A stretch of DNA of 64,000 bases from contig NZ_JH376592.1 in the NCBI RefSeq assembly GCF_000233955.1, positions 62,001 through 126,000 of the forward strand, given 5' to 3'. The position numbers and the translations under genes are program-made. The notes under the pieces were generated by a model, which made no database searches, was not told where the DNA came from, and worked only from the letters and a program-made list of their open reading frames with translations. Origin of the DNA: Paraprevotella clara YIT 11840 (GTDB lineage Bacteria > Bacteroidota > Bacteroidia > Bacteroidales > Bacteroidaceae). Positions 1 to 9,436 of the stretch are shown here, in pieces (within the stretch, counting starts at the first letter, position 1; each line of letters begins with the position of its first letter).

Positions 1-127
1 CGTACGGCTATCATGACAAAACGACACACGGATGACGACATTTTCCGGTCTCCAAATAGAGGAAAAAACAGACTTTTCCTCCCGCCGTTCCACCCTTTCC
101 CAGGCATTCGTCCCCGTTTTTATCCAT

Positions 128-193
128 CCTGTGAAACCGTTCTGCGGCAAATGATTTTTCATTCGCCTGCAAACGAAAAATTTTCTTCCTCAT
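128..193. repeat. 22-bp-period intergenic repeat, copy 1
   Basis: Three consecutive 22-nt units lie at 128-149, 150-171 and 172-193. The middle unit reads AATGATTTTTCATTCGCCTG plus CA, and the third begins AACGAAAAATTTTC. They match the family consensus AACGATTTTTCAATCTGCTG plus AG seen also at 22108-22173, 36315-36402 and 46822-46909. The function is unknown. Confidence 0.5.
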
Positions 194-360
194 GGTAAAT
201 TGCATATATACGGAATATCATTGCATAACCGGCTCGCAATATGAATATTTATTCAAAACAGACGCCTAAGAGAGAGCTGAAAGAGGTTCTACATTGCCGA
301 AATAAAATGCAAAAAGTAACAAAATGATAACTTCCCGCCCTCCATTTCGCACGAAATCGC

Positions 361-391
361 TTGGAAATGATTTCTTTTTTGTGTATATTTG
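361..391 (+). promoter_or_regulatory. Promoter of the ExoX-C-like gene
   Basis: TTGG at 361-364, a 19-nt spacer and TATATTTG at 384-391 fit the Bacteroidota sigma-70 pattern (TTTG, 19-21 nt, TAnnTTTG). Transcription would begin near 397. Confidence 0.6.
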
Positions 392-467
392 CATACGGCG
401 ATACATGCCGTAGAAAGGAGCCATCAAGAACAACATACGATTTTACGAACCGATTCCGGAAACGGAC

Positions 468-1247
468 ATGGCACGCGTCACGGCTACCGTCGCGACGTTC
501 AACTCCGGACGGACATCCGAAAACGGTTTTTATGCCATCAGCATCGCTACGCCTTACCGGCGGTATTATGCCTTGTGGCGCATATTCGCAGACGAACGCC
601 CTCCCCTCTTTATCCGTACGCTGGCCGATACATTCGTCATGGCCGCAGGCAAAGCCATGGACTTGCTGAAGTACTGCAAGGTAACCCTGAAGTGGGTGGA
701 CAATACTTTTTTCATTCCTTATTACGAACAGACTTACGACACGCTGACTTTCGGAAAATACCGGGGCAAACGCATCGCGGAAGTCTACTACATCGACCCG
801 AACTACGTGCTGTGGATGGCCAACCGCTTCGAACCGGAAAAGAAAAAGCTCCTGAAACTAAAAGAAACCGCACAATGTTTTGCCGTGGTACACGCGGAAC
901 TCAGTCCCCCGCGACGGCCTGCCTATCGTTCGCCCAGCCGTTACATCGGGGAGAAAGGGAAAAAACTGGAAGCCCTCCAACTGAAAATCTTATATGTCAA
1001 ACAGCAAGTGGACACTTACAAGCCGGACTTTTATATCGACCAACGCATTCTGGCCGCAGACAGCCAAGGAAACCGTTATACTTTCACCGAAAAAGCAGCC
1101 GGAAGAAGCCAGACGCCCAAAGCATTGAGTTGCTTCAGCCGCCAGCTTTCGCCCGGCATGGAAATCACGCTTTCCGCCCGCGTCATGGGACATTACGAGA
1201 GTCAGGGCGTGAAATATACGCGTTTAGGATACGTGAAATACGGTTGA
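468..1247 (+). CDS. ExoX C-terminal-domain-like protein
   Basis: A 259-residue protein of unknown role. Residues about 90-120 carry the pattern LTFGKYRGKRIAEV followed by DPNYVLWM, typical of the small domain at the C-terminus of exodeoxyribonuclease X-like proteins (F-G-K-y-k-G-k-x-i-x-E-i-x-x-x-D-P-x-Y-l-x-W). No exonuclease catalytic domain (DEDD) is visible, so nuclease activity should not be assumed. The rest has no recognisable domain. The frame stays open upstream of this ATG back to the TAG at 411-413, and an AAAGGAG sits at 414-420, so translation may begin earlier at a non-ATG codon. It ends 3 bp before the convergent cyclophilin gene. Real gene: confident. Function: not known. Confidence 0.8.
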   Translation: MARVTATVATFNSGRTSENGFYAISIATPYRRYYALWRIFADERPPLFIRTLADTFVMAAGKAMDLLKYCKVTLKWVDNTFFIPYYEQTYDTLTFGKYRGKRIAEVYYIDPNYVLWMANRFEPEKKKLLKLKETAQCFAVVHAELSPPRRPAYRSPSRYIGEKGKKLEALQLKILYVKQQVDTYKPDFYIDQRILAADSQGNRYTFTEKAAGRSQTPKALSCFSRQLSPGMEITLSARVMGHYESQGVKYTRLGYVKYG

Positions 1248-1250
1248 CGG

Positions 1251-2075
1251 CTATTCCAAAACCGTCACCTTACGTACCACAATCTCCTGCAAAGGGCGCT
1301 CTTTTGCCGTACGCACTTTTTCTATGGCCTCAGCCACTTGCAGTCCTTCCACGACCTCGCCGAACACGGTGTATTCTCCGTCCAGATGGGGCGCACCGCC
1401 CACTGTGGTATAGGCCTGTTTCTGCGTTTCGTCGAACGGCACAGGCGGATGGGCGGCCACCTTTGCTTCCGCCTCGTGCAACAAAGAGTCTTTCAGGCTT
1501 TCCAACTTTTCGGTTTCGCCACGACGGCGCATCAGGTACATTTCTTTGAGATGGCCTCGCGAAAGTTCCTCGTAAAGCGTATCCACCCGGCTTTGGTAAA
1601 TGGCCGAATAAAGCTCCATCAACGAACTTGGCGTATAGGTCTTCCCCGTCACGATATAGAACTGCGTACCGCTGGAGGCCTTTTCGGGATTCACGTCATC
1701 CCCCATACGGGCTGCCGCCAATGCGCCTTTCTTATGGAAATGGCGCGGATAACGGATTTCCGCCGGAATCGTATAACGGTAGGCCGCAGTATCCACGGCC
1801 GGTTTCATTCCCCCGGGTTTGAGGGCCGGGTCTCCGGTCTGCACCATAAAGCCTCGTACGACACGATGAAACAAAATATTGTCGTACGCCCCCGCACGGG
1901 CTAACTTGATGAAATTATCACGATGCTTGGGCGTATCGTTATACAACTTCACCTTCATGTCGCCCATAGAGGTTTCTATCAGTACTTCAGTCTCTTCCAT
2001 TGCTTTCTTCTTTTGCGGACCGCAAGACATTACAGCTATGCAGCACGCGATATAAATCATACTTTTCAAATTCAT
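1251..2075 (-). CDS. Cyclophilin-type peptidyl-prolyl isomerase lipoprotein
   Basis: A 274-residue predicted lipoprotein. It has a short hydrophobic signal and a lipobox ending at Cys18 (AVMSC-G). From about residue 30 it carries a cyclophilin fold: IETSMGDMKVKLYNDTP, then the active-site stretch ILFHRVVRGFMVQTGDP and, near the C-terminus, a VFGEVVEGLQV strand. It should catalyse cis-trans isomerisation of prolyl bonds during folding of secreted proteins, in the periplasm at a membrane. A charged insert of about 60 residues (roughly 135-200) interrupts the domain, which is common in Bacteroidota lipoprotein cyclophilins. It is transcribed alone from a candidate promoter at 2105-2112. Confidence 0.9.
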   Translation of the reverse strand: MNLKSMIYIACCIAVMSCGPQKKKAMEETEVLIETSMGDMKVKLYNDTPKHRDNFIKLARAGAYDNILFHRVVRGFMVQTGDPALKPGGMKPAVDTAAYRYTIPAEIRYPRHFHKKGALAAARMGDDVNPEKASSGTQFYIVTGKTYTPSSLMELYSAIYQSRVDTLYEELSRGHLKEMYLMRRRGETEKLESLKDSLLHEAEAKVAAHPPVPFDETQKQAYTTVGGAPHLDGEYTVFGEVVEGLQVAEAIEKVRTAKERPLQEIVVRKVTVLE

Positions 2076-2104
2076 GCAACCGACGGATGACGATTATTAT
2101 CCTG

Positions 2105-2112
2105 CAAAAATA
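2105..2112 (-). promoter_or_regulatory. -7 element of the cyclophilin gene
   Basis: Read on the minus strand the bases are TATTTTTG, matching TAnnTTTG, about 30 bp before the ATG. No good -33 box is visible. Confidence 0.4.
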
Positions 2113-2205
2113 ATGAATTCATGGAGTTTTTATTTTATTTTTGTGAAAAAATCCTCCCGAATTCAAAAAAAAGCCGTTCCTTTGTAGTACACTATAACTG
2201 AGATT

Positions 2206-5200
2206 ATGAAAAAAAGAATCCTGAAATGGGTAATCGGCATTTTACTCACCCCTATCATACTATTCTTCATATCGGCTACACTGCTTTATCTTCCCCCCAT
2301 ACAAGATTTTGCCGTACGCAAGGCCACGGCCTATCTGTCTGAGACCACCGGTATGAAAGTGCATATAGGCCGACTGCGGTTGACCTTCCTTTTCGATATC
2401 GACTTGCAGGACGTGCAAATAAAAGACGGGCAGGACGACAGTCTGCTGGATGTGGAACGTCTGAGCGTGGATTTGAGTTTCGCATCCCTGCTCCACGGGG
2501 AAATTGACGTGGAAGGCATCGAACTGACCCGTGCCGCAGTCAACACCAAATCCATGATTGCCGGGGTGGAAATCAAGGGAAGCATAGGACGTTTCTTCGT
2601 AAACTCCCACGGTATAGAAATCCCGCAGGAAATGGTGACGGTGAATACGGCCCTTCTTTCGGATGCCGACGTGGCTATCGCTCTGACCGATTCCACGACG
2701 GAAGACACGACCGCCAGTTCGCCAGTGAATTGGAAAATCTCCCTTGGGCAAGTGGATCTGGCACGCACCCGGGTACGGTTCAGCATGCCGGGCGACAGTA
2801 TGACCGTTTCGGGTGGAATCCTTACGGCAGCCCTGCGGAACGGTCTCATAGACTTAGGACAAGCCTTGTACACGGTGGAAACTTTCGACTTGCACGCCGA
2901 TTCGCTATTCTACGACCTGCCATACGAGAAAACCGCAGAAGGACTGGATGTCAACCATATCGCACTTCGGGACATCGGCCTGGGCATCGACAGTATCACA
3001 TTCGACGGAAACGCCTTGGGGCTTTCACTGGCTTTGCGCGAAACGCACATGAAAGAAAAAAGCGGTCTGGAAATCCGTTCGCTGACAGGGCACTTCAATA
3101 TGGATTCCACTTCTCTGCATGTACCCGGACTGGTACTTCGCACCCCAGATTCTTACATCAGGACACAAGCTGACATGGACCTTTCCGCCGTAGCCGAACA
3201 GCCCCAAGGAAAAATGTCCGCCCGACTTATGGGAGAACTGGGCAAACAGGACGTATTATTGTTTGCCGGAGGATTGCCCCCGGCCTTTGTCAAGGCTTAT
3301 CCCAACTCCCCCGTCATCTTACGGTTGTCGGCCGACGGGAATCTGGATACGCTGAACCTCACGACCGCAGAAGCACGGCTGGCCGGCGCTTTTGAACTGA
3401 AAGCCGACGGAAAGATGTTCCGGTTGGCGGACTCCGTACGAAGGTCGGGACACGTGAATTTGGACCTGCGTACACGCAATCTCGATTTTGCGAGGGCATT
3501 GGCCGGAGAAGAGGCGCTGAAAGACATAGCCCTGCCCCCGATGCGACTGGACGGGAATGTGGGGCTGAACGGACAAAAATACACTGCCGATCTCCGTTTA
3601 AGGGAAGGAAAAGGAAACGTGCAAGTAAAAGGAGGATTCGACGCGGCACGCATGGCCTACCAGGCGAAACTGGCCATAAAGGACCTGCAACTCCATCACT
3701 TCTTACCCAAAGATTCCCTGTACGGCCTGTCCCTCACGGCATCTGCCAAGGGCGTCGGGACGGATTTCTTCAGCCGGCATACCCGGATGCAGGCCGACAT
3801 GACATTAGAAAGCCTGCAATACGGACAACTGCATCTCAGTGACATCAAACTGGATGCCGGATTGCAAAAAGGCAACGGCCACGTCGCGCTCGACAGCCAT
3901 AACCCGCTATTGGATATGCGCTCCAGAATCGACGCGCTGCTGAGCCGACATAATACCGACCTGACTTTCAGTATGGATATGCGCAGCATCGACCTGTATG
4001 CCCTGCGCCTGACAGACAAACCGTTCAAGGCCGGCATGTGCCTGCACATGGACGGCAGTACGAACCTGAAAAACGCTCATACGGTACACGGAACGGTATC
4101 GGATATCTCTCTCATAATGCAGGATTCGGTATTCCGCCCCAAAGATTTGGCCATGAATGTGCTGGCTCTCCCGGACACTACGTATGCCGACATTTCGGCC
4201 GGTGACTTCAAACTGCATCTTGACGGCCGCGACGGCTATGAGACGCTGATGAAAAAAAGCGAAGAATTCATGGCTGTGGCCGACCAGCAACTGCAACGCC
4301 GGCATCTGAATCAGGACTCACTCAAGATTTTCCTGCCACGCATGACGCTCAATATGGTGTCGGGAAAAAACAACCCCGTGGCCAACTATCTGACGGCTAT
4401 GGGCTACTCTCTCAACGAATTGAAGCTGAACCTGAATGCCGACCCCGAAATCGGCCTGAACGGAGGCGGCCATATTTACACGATGAATGCAGGAGGCATC
4501 TTACTGGATACGATACAGATGCACATCTTTCAGGATACGACCGGCGTAAAAATGGACGGACGGGTGCGAAACGGCCCCAAGAACAAACAATTCGTATTCG
4601 AGTCCCGGCTGAATGCTTATCTGCACTCCACCGGAGCGGGAATCAATCTGATTTATCTGGACGACAAGCGTAAAAAAGGAGTGGATCTGGGGCTGAGAGC
4701 CGACGTGCAAGACAATGGCATCAAAATTGTGTTCTCACAAATTCATCCGATTATCGCCTATCGAAAATTCGATATCAACGAGGATAACTACATATTCCTG
4801 GGGAACGACAGGCGGGTGGAAGCGGATGTGAATATGCTCGCCGACGACGGAACGGGAGCCAGGATTTACTCGACGCCCAATCCGGAAGCTTTGCAAGACC
4901 TGTCCGTCAACCTGAACCATGTAAACCTAAAGGAACTGACCGCCGTCATTCCGTACGCTCCACGCATCTCCGGATTAATGCAAACCGACGCCCACTTGAT
5001 ACAAACGGAGGAAAACCTGTCCGTCGTAGCCGACGTTTCGGTGAAAGACATGGCGTACGAAGATGCACCGCTGGGCAATATCGGCCTGGGAATGGTCTAC
5101 CTGCCCAACAACGACGGGACGCATTTCGTAGATGCACGTATTTCGCATAACGAAACAGAAGTCCTGACGCTTTCAGGAGCTTACAAAGACAACGGCAAAA

Positions 5201-6798
5201 GCGGAACGATAGAGGCGGACTTGGATTTGGCAGACTTCCCGCTGTCGTTGGCCAACGGTTTTGTCCCGGACCAGATGGCGGCTTTAGGCGGTATGGCCGA
5301 CGGCTGCATGAAGGTGAGCGGCCCGACCGACCGACCCGTCGTAGAAGGATGGCTGGCCACCAAAGCCATGAAAATAACGTCATCCGAGTACAGTTTGAAC
5401 CTGCGTCTGGAGGATGATACCATCAAGGTAAGGCAAAGCCACCTGAATTTAGACAAGTTGAACGTATATTCCACAGGAAAGAACCCACTCGTGTTCGACG
5501 GAACGGTGGATTTCGCCAACTTCGATAATATCTTGCTCGACCTGAAAATGAATGCATCCAACTTCGAACTCATCAACGCCAAACGCACCCAACAGGCATC
5601 GGCCTACGGAAAAGTGTACGTGGATGTCAATGCACGGATGGCCGGGAATCTGAACAACATCAACATCAACGGACGTTTGGGGGTATTGGGAAGCACCGAC
5701 GTGACGTACGTGCTGAAAGACACTCCGCTTTCATCGGAAGACCGGTTGAGCGGCCTGGTCACGTTTGTAGACTTCAGCGATACTACGACCGTGGCTACCC
5801 AGGAAGAAGTACAGCCCATGAACATGAACGTGATGATGCAAATCAGCATAGACCAGGGTACACAGGTACACTGCCTGCTGAGTGCCGACCGCTCCAAGTA
5901 CGTTGATCTGGAAGGGGGCGGCGAGCTGACCATGAACTATACTCCGCAGGGAGAACTGACGCTCACCGGACGTTATACGGTGCTGAACGGAGAAATGAAA
6001 TACTCACTTCCGGTTATCCCTTTGAAGACATTCACCATCGCCTCGGGCAGTTATGTGGATTTCAACGGGCCTATCCTGAATCCTACTTTGAACATCTCGG
6101 CGTCCGAACGTATGCGTGCCACCGTGACGGAAAACGATACCCCACGCACTGTTTCCTTCGAAGTGGGGCTGTCCATCACGCGTACGTTGGAAAACATGGG
6201 GCTGGAGTTTACCATCGCAGCCCCTGAAGACATGACCGTGCAGAACCAACTCGCAGCCATGTCGATAGAGGAGCGCGGGAAAGTGGCCGTCACCATGTTG
6301 GCCACCGGCATGTACTTGTTGGGAGATAATGAAAGCGGAGGATTCTCTACGACCAATGCCCTGAACGCCTTGTTGCAAAGCGAAATCACCAACATTGCAG
6401 GCAAGGCTCTTGAAACCATAGACTTGAGCCTCGGCGTAGACCAAGAAACTACGGCCGAAGGAACGGAGCGCACGGATTACTCATTCCGCTTTGCCAAACG
6501 CTTCTGGGGCAACCGTGTGAGCATCATCGTGGGCGGTAAAGTGTCTACGGGCGAGAATGTGGAAAACACCGGCCAGTCGTTGATAGATAATGTATCGTTA
6601 GAATATCGCTTGGACAAGAGTGCCACACGTTACGTCACCCTATTCTACGACAAGAGTTATGAGTCTTTGTTGGAAGGCGAAATCACCGAAATGGGAGCCG
6701 GTCTCGTACTGAGGCGTAAAATGACACGTTTAGGGGAACTGTTTATCTTCAAGAACAGAAAAAAGAATGAACCTCAACACGAAAAAGAGAAGAAATGA
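2206..6798 (+). CDS. tamB: TamB-family translocation and assembly protein
   Basis: A 1530-residue protein with one N-terminal membrane anchor (about residues 8-29, VIGILLTPIILFFISATLLY) followed by a very long beta-rich body. It begins with AsmA-like features (DVQIKDGQDDSLLDVERLSVDLS). It ends with the conserved TamB/DUF490 domain (about 1130-1500), including FNGPILNPTLNISASE and a terminal stretch resembling an outer-membrane strand (RRKMTRLGELFIFKNRKK). TamB proteins span the periplasm and are linked to outer-membrane protein insertion and phospholipid transport. At 1530 residues it is longer than the E. coli protein, which is usual in this phylum. Its stop overlaps the start of the TamL gene by 4 bp (ATGA), indicating translational coupling and a shared complex. 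Confidence 0.92.
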   Translation: MKKRILKWVIGILLTPIILFFISATLLYLPPIQDFAVRKATAYLSETTGMKVHIGRLRLTFLFDIDLQDVQIKDGQDDSLLDVERLSVDLSFASLLHGEIDVEGIELTRAAVNTKSMIAGVEIKGSIGRFFVNSHGIEIPQEMVTVNTALLSDADVAIALTDSTTEDTTASSPVNWKISLGQVDLARTRVRFSMPGDSMTVSGGILTAALRNGLIDLGQALYTVETFDLHADSLFYDLPYEKTAEGLDVNHIALRDIGLGIDSITFDGNALGLSLALRETHMKEKSGLEIRSLTGHFNMDSTSLHVPGLVLRTPDSYIRTQADMDLSAVAEQPQGKMSARLMGELGKQDVLLFAGGLPPAFVKAYPNSPVILRLSADGNLDTLNLTTAEARLAGAFELKADGKMFRLADSVRRSGHVNLDLRTRNLDFARALAGEEALKDIALPPMRLDGNVGLNGQKYTADLRLREGKGNVQVKGGFDAARMAYQAKLAIKDLQLHHFLPKDSLYGLSLTASAKGVGTDFFSRHTRMQADMTLESLQYGQLHLSDIKLDAGLQKGNGHVALDSHNPLLDMRSRIDALLSRHNTDLTFSMDMRSIDLYALRLTDKPFKAGMCLHMDGSTNLKNAHTVHGTVSDISLIMQDSVFRPKDLAMNVLALPDTTYADISAGDFKLHLDGRDGYETLMKKSEEFMAVADQQLQRRHLNQDSLKIFLPRMTLNMVSGKNNPVANYLTAMGYSLNELKLNLNADPEIGLNGGGHIYTMNAGGILLDTIQMHIFQDTTGVKMDGRVRNGPKNKQFVFESRLNAYLHSTGAGINLIYLDDKRKKGVDLGLRADVQDNGIKIVFSQIHPIIAYRKFDINEDNYIFLGNDRRVEADVNMLADDGTGARIYSTPNPEALQDLSVNLNHVNLKELTAVIPYAPRISGLMQTDAHLIQTEENLSVVADVSVKDMAYEDAPLGNIGLGMVYLPNNDGTHFVDARISHNETEVLTLSGAYKDNGKSGTIEADLDLADFPLSLANGFVPDQMAALGGMADGCMKVSGPTDRPVVEGWLATKAMKITSSEYSLNLRLEDDTIKVRQSHLNLDKLNVYSTGKNPLVFDGTVDFANFDNILLDLKMNASNFELINAKRTQQASAYGKVYVDVNARMAGNLNNININGRLGVLGSTDVTYVLKDTPLSSEDRLSGLVTFVDFSDTTTVATQEEVQPMNMNVMMQISIDQGTQVHCLLSADRSKYVDLEGGGELTMNYTPQGELTLTGRYTVLNGEMKYSLPVIPLKTFTIASGSYVDFNGPILNPTLNISASERMRATVTENDTPRTVSFEVGLSITRTLENMGLEFTIAAPEDMTVQNQLAAMSIEERGKVAVTMLATGMYLLGDNESGGFSTTNALNALLQSEITNIAGKALETIDLSLGVDQETTAEGTERTDYSFRFAKRFWGNRVSIIVGGKVSTGENVENTGQSLIDNVSLEYRLDKSATRYVTLFYDKSYESLLEGEITEMGAGLVLRRKMTRLGELFIFKNRKKNEPQHEKEKK

Positions 6799-9290
6799 TG
6801 AAGACAAGACTGAAGATATATTGTGGTGTGATCCTGTGCTGCGGTTTGGCGGCAGGGTGCTCAACGACCAAGAACCTTCCCGAAGAAGAGGTTTTGTACA
6901 CCGGTATCAAGGAAATAGACTATGGCCAAAAGTCGAAAAAGAAAGCCAAGAAAAAGGCTAAACAAAAGGAAGAAGAGGGAGTCATTACCTCTCTGGCCGA
7001 TGCTTACAAAGCTGTAGACGACTTACTCACACAAAGAGATTTGTCTGTGCTGAAACGGAAAGAGGAATTGACTCAGGAGCAAAAGGACTCCATCGCCGCC
7101 GTGCAACGTATCGAAGAAGAGGCGTATGAAACGGCGAAGGAAGAAGTGGATGCGGCACTGGCTTACGCCCCGAACAACGCTCTGTTCGGAAGTTCGTCCT
7201 ACCGTATTCCGTTCCCCACCGGACTGTGGATATACAACGCTTTAGTGGGCAAGAAGTCACGCTTCGCAAAATGGTTATTCGATACGTTTGCAGGTACTCC
7301 GGTCTTCATCAGTACCGTCAATCCGAAAACCCGCGCACTCGTAGCACAAAACACACTCCGGAACTACGGTTATTTCAACGGTACCGTGGATTATGAAATC
7401 CTACCGGAAAAGAACCCCAAAAAGGCCAAAATCAGCTATACCGTCAGACCGCGCAATCTGTTTCGTCTGGACTCCATAGCCTACCTGCGCTTTCCGGCTG
7501 TGGGCGACAGCCTGATACGGGAAACGTTCCGGCAACGTACCCTTTTCAGCGGTGATCCGTTCAGCGTAATCAATCTCGATGCCGAAAGGACCCGTATTTA
7601 TAACATGTTCCGTAATTCCGGTTATTTCTACTACAAACCGGAATACATCACCTATCGTGCCGATACCATACAGCGTCCGGGATTCGTACAACTGCAAGTC
7701 GTACCGGCCGACGGCATTCCCGCATCGGCCAACAAAAGGTATTACCTCGGACGGACCACCGTCAATCTGTTCAATAATGATTCTTATGAACTGACCGACA
7801 CGCTACAGTTTCGCGATTACACCTTATATTATGACGGAGGAAAGAAAGGCAAAATTCCTTTGCGCTTCGGTGCCCTCCGGCGTAATCTGTTCTATCGGAA
7901 AGGCATGCTCTACCGACAGGACATTATGAGCTTCGTACAACAGCAACTCTCGGAAATGAATGTGTTCAGCACGGTAAACCTGAAATACGTTCCGCGTGAT
8001 ACCACAGCACTCAACGATACGCTCGACATCGAAATCACCGGTATTCTGGACAAACCCTACGACGGGGAGTTCACCACAAAGGTAACCTCTAAAAGCAATG
8101 GGCAGATCGGTCCGGGACTCTCGTTCAGCATGTCCAAACGCAATGCTTTCCGAGGAGCGGAAAAGCTGAAATTCGAAGTACACGGATCATACGAATGGCA
8201 AACCAACTCCACCGTACAGGGACGTAGTTCCGTCATCAACTCCTACGAATACGGTACTTCATTGTCATTGGACTATCCCCGACTGATATTTCCCGGGGCA
8301 CGTAAGTTCTCCCGACGCGCCAAAACGAGCACCTCGTTTGTACTGGATGCTACATGGATGAACCGGGCCAACTATTTCGGCATGGTGTCTTTGAGCGCAC
8401 GGGCGGCCTATACTTACCAAGCGCGTCCTACCATCAAACACGAATTCGTCCCGTTCCGCTTGGATTACGACGAACTGTTGAGTACAACCGCCACTTTCGA
8501 CTCTATCATGAACGTCAACCAGGCACTCTACGTAAGTATGCGCGACCAGTTCGTTCCTTCCATGCGATACACTTTCACTTATTCCAGTCCGCGCAAGGCA
8601 CGCAATCCGCGAACTTTCATCTTTGAAGTGAAAGAAAGCGGAAACATCACTTCCGGTATTTACGCCGCTTTCGGTAAACCGTTCAACCAAAAAGACAAGA
8701 AACTTTTCAACGTGCCTTTTGCACAGTATATCCGTTTTCTGGCTGAGTTCAGAGAAGAATTCCGCCTTACTCCCCGTACAAGCATCGCCACGCGAGTGGG
8801 AACCGGCGTGATATTCAGTTACGGAAACTCTACCGCAGCTCCTTACAACGATCTCTTCAGCGTAGGTGGTGCTAACAGCATCCGTGCGTTCACCGTCCGC
8901 GGCGTGGGGCCGGGTAGCTATATTCCGGGCGCGTCGGCCTATTCCTATATCGACCAAATGGGAGACTTCAAAATCGAAATGAACGCCGAGTATCGCTTCC
9001 CCATCGTTTCTATGCTTTCCGGAGCCGTATTCCTGGATGCTGGAAACGTTTGGCTTCTGGATGCAGACGTAAACCGCCCGGGAGGAACGTTCGACATTTC
9101 AAGGTTCGGCAAAGACTTGGCTTTAGGCACCGGATTGGGCATTCGTTGCGACCTCGATTTCCTCGTATTGCGTTTCGATGTCGGAGTGGGACTTCACGCT
9201 CCTTACGACACAGGAAAGAGCGGCTATTACAACATGCCGAAATTCAAAGACAGTCTGGGATACCATTTTGCCGTAGGTTATCCGTTCTAA
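6795..9290 (+). CDS. tamL: TamL: lipidated TamA/BamA-type outer-membrane assembly protein
   Basis: An 831-residue Omp85-family protein. It begins with a lipoprotein signal ending LAAG-Cys22, then a lysine/glutamate-rich linker (about 40-60). POTRA-like modules follow (about 190-420), then a 16-strand barrel (about 440-831) ending in GYHFAVGYPF, the usual terminal aromatic. The surface-loop stretch RAFTVRGVGPGSY resembles the conserved loop-6 motif of Omp85 proteins. Lipidation distinguishes it from proteobacterial TamA and matches the TamL variant known from Bacteroidota. It acts in the outer membrane with the adjacent TamB, whose gene it overlaps by 4 bp. Confidence 0.9.
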   Translation: MMKTRLKIYCGVILCCGLAAGCSTTKNLPEEEVLYTGIKEIDYGQKSKKKAKKKAKQKEEEGVITSLADAYKAVDDLLTQRDLSVLKRKEELTQEQKDSIAAVQRIEEEAYETAKEEVDAALAYAPNNALFGSSSYRIPFPTGLWIYNALVGKKSRFAKWLFDTFAGTPVFISTVNPKTRALVAQNTLRNYGYFNGTVDYEILPEKNPKKAKISYTVRPRNLFRLDSIAYLRFPAVGDSLIRETFRQRTLFSGDPFSVINLDAERTRIYNMFRNSGYFYYKPEYITYRADTIQRPGFVQLQVVPADGIPASANKRYYLGRTTVNLFNNDSYELTDTLQFRDYTLYYDGGKKGKIPLRFGALRRNLFYRKGMLYRQDIMSFVQQQLSEMNVFSTVNLKYVPRDTTALNDTLDIEITGILDKPYDGEFTTKVTSKSNGQIGPGLSFSMSKRNAFRGAEKLKFEVHGSYEWQTNSTVQGRSSVINSYEYGTSLSLDYPRLIFPGARKFSRRAKTSTSFVLDATWMNRANYFGMVSLSARAAYTYQARPTIKHEFVPFRLDYDELLSTTATFDSIMNVNQALYVSMRDQFVPSMRYTFTYSSPRKARNPRTFIFEVKESGNITSGIYAAFGKPFNQKDKKLFNVPFAQYIRFLAEFREEFRLTPRTSIATRVGTGVIFSYGNSTAAPYNDLFSVGGANSIRAFTVRGVGPGSYIPGASAYSYIDQMGDFKIEMNAEYRFPIVSMLSGAVFLDAGNVWLLDADVNRPGGTFDISRFGKDLALGTGLGIRCDLDFLVLRFDVGVGLHAPYDTGKSGYYNMPKFKDSLGYHFAVGYPF

Positions 9291-9387
9291 AACGGGCTGT
9301 AGCACGGACGGCCCCTCCTGTTTTCCCAAACAGTTCAAAGGGCTTAAAAAAAGAAGCCGAAAACACGACTTTTTCAAATAAAAAAGC

Positions 9388-9395
9388 TACTTTTG
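9388..9395 (+). promoter_or_regulatory. -7 element of the nucleotidyltransferase gene
   Basis: TACTTTTG matches TAnnTTTG. The predicted start of transcription is near 9402, about 35 bp before the ATG. The -33 box is weak. Confidence 0.45.
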
Positions 9396-9436
9396 CAATA
9401 CAGAACGTAAATATTTAACTTTTTAAACGAACGAAT

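Larger units (their letters stand above)
1..467. other. Gene-free stretch at window start
   Basis: I see no convincing gene. The short open frames here lack a family match and start signals. The segment holds a promoter near its right end (361-391) and one member of the 22-bp-period repeat family (about 128-193). The remainder is AT-rich with no structure I can name. Confidence 0.6.

Noticed and set aside
389-1549. A 386-codon open frame covering the ExoX-C-like gene in another frame
   Set aside because: Its translation is Arg/Pro/His-rich with no domain, while the frame at 468-1247 has a recognisable domain and its own promoter.
9311-9340. Terminator after tamL
   Set aside because: The CTGTTT/AAACAG stem is only 6 bp and lacks a T-run, too weak to call.
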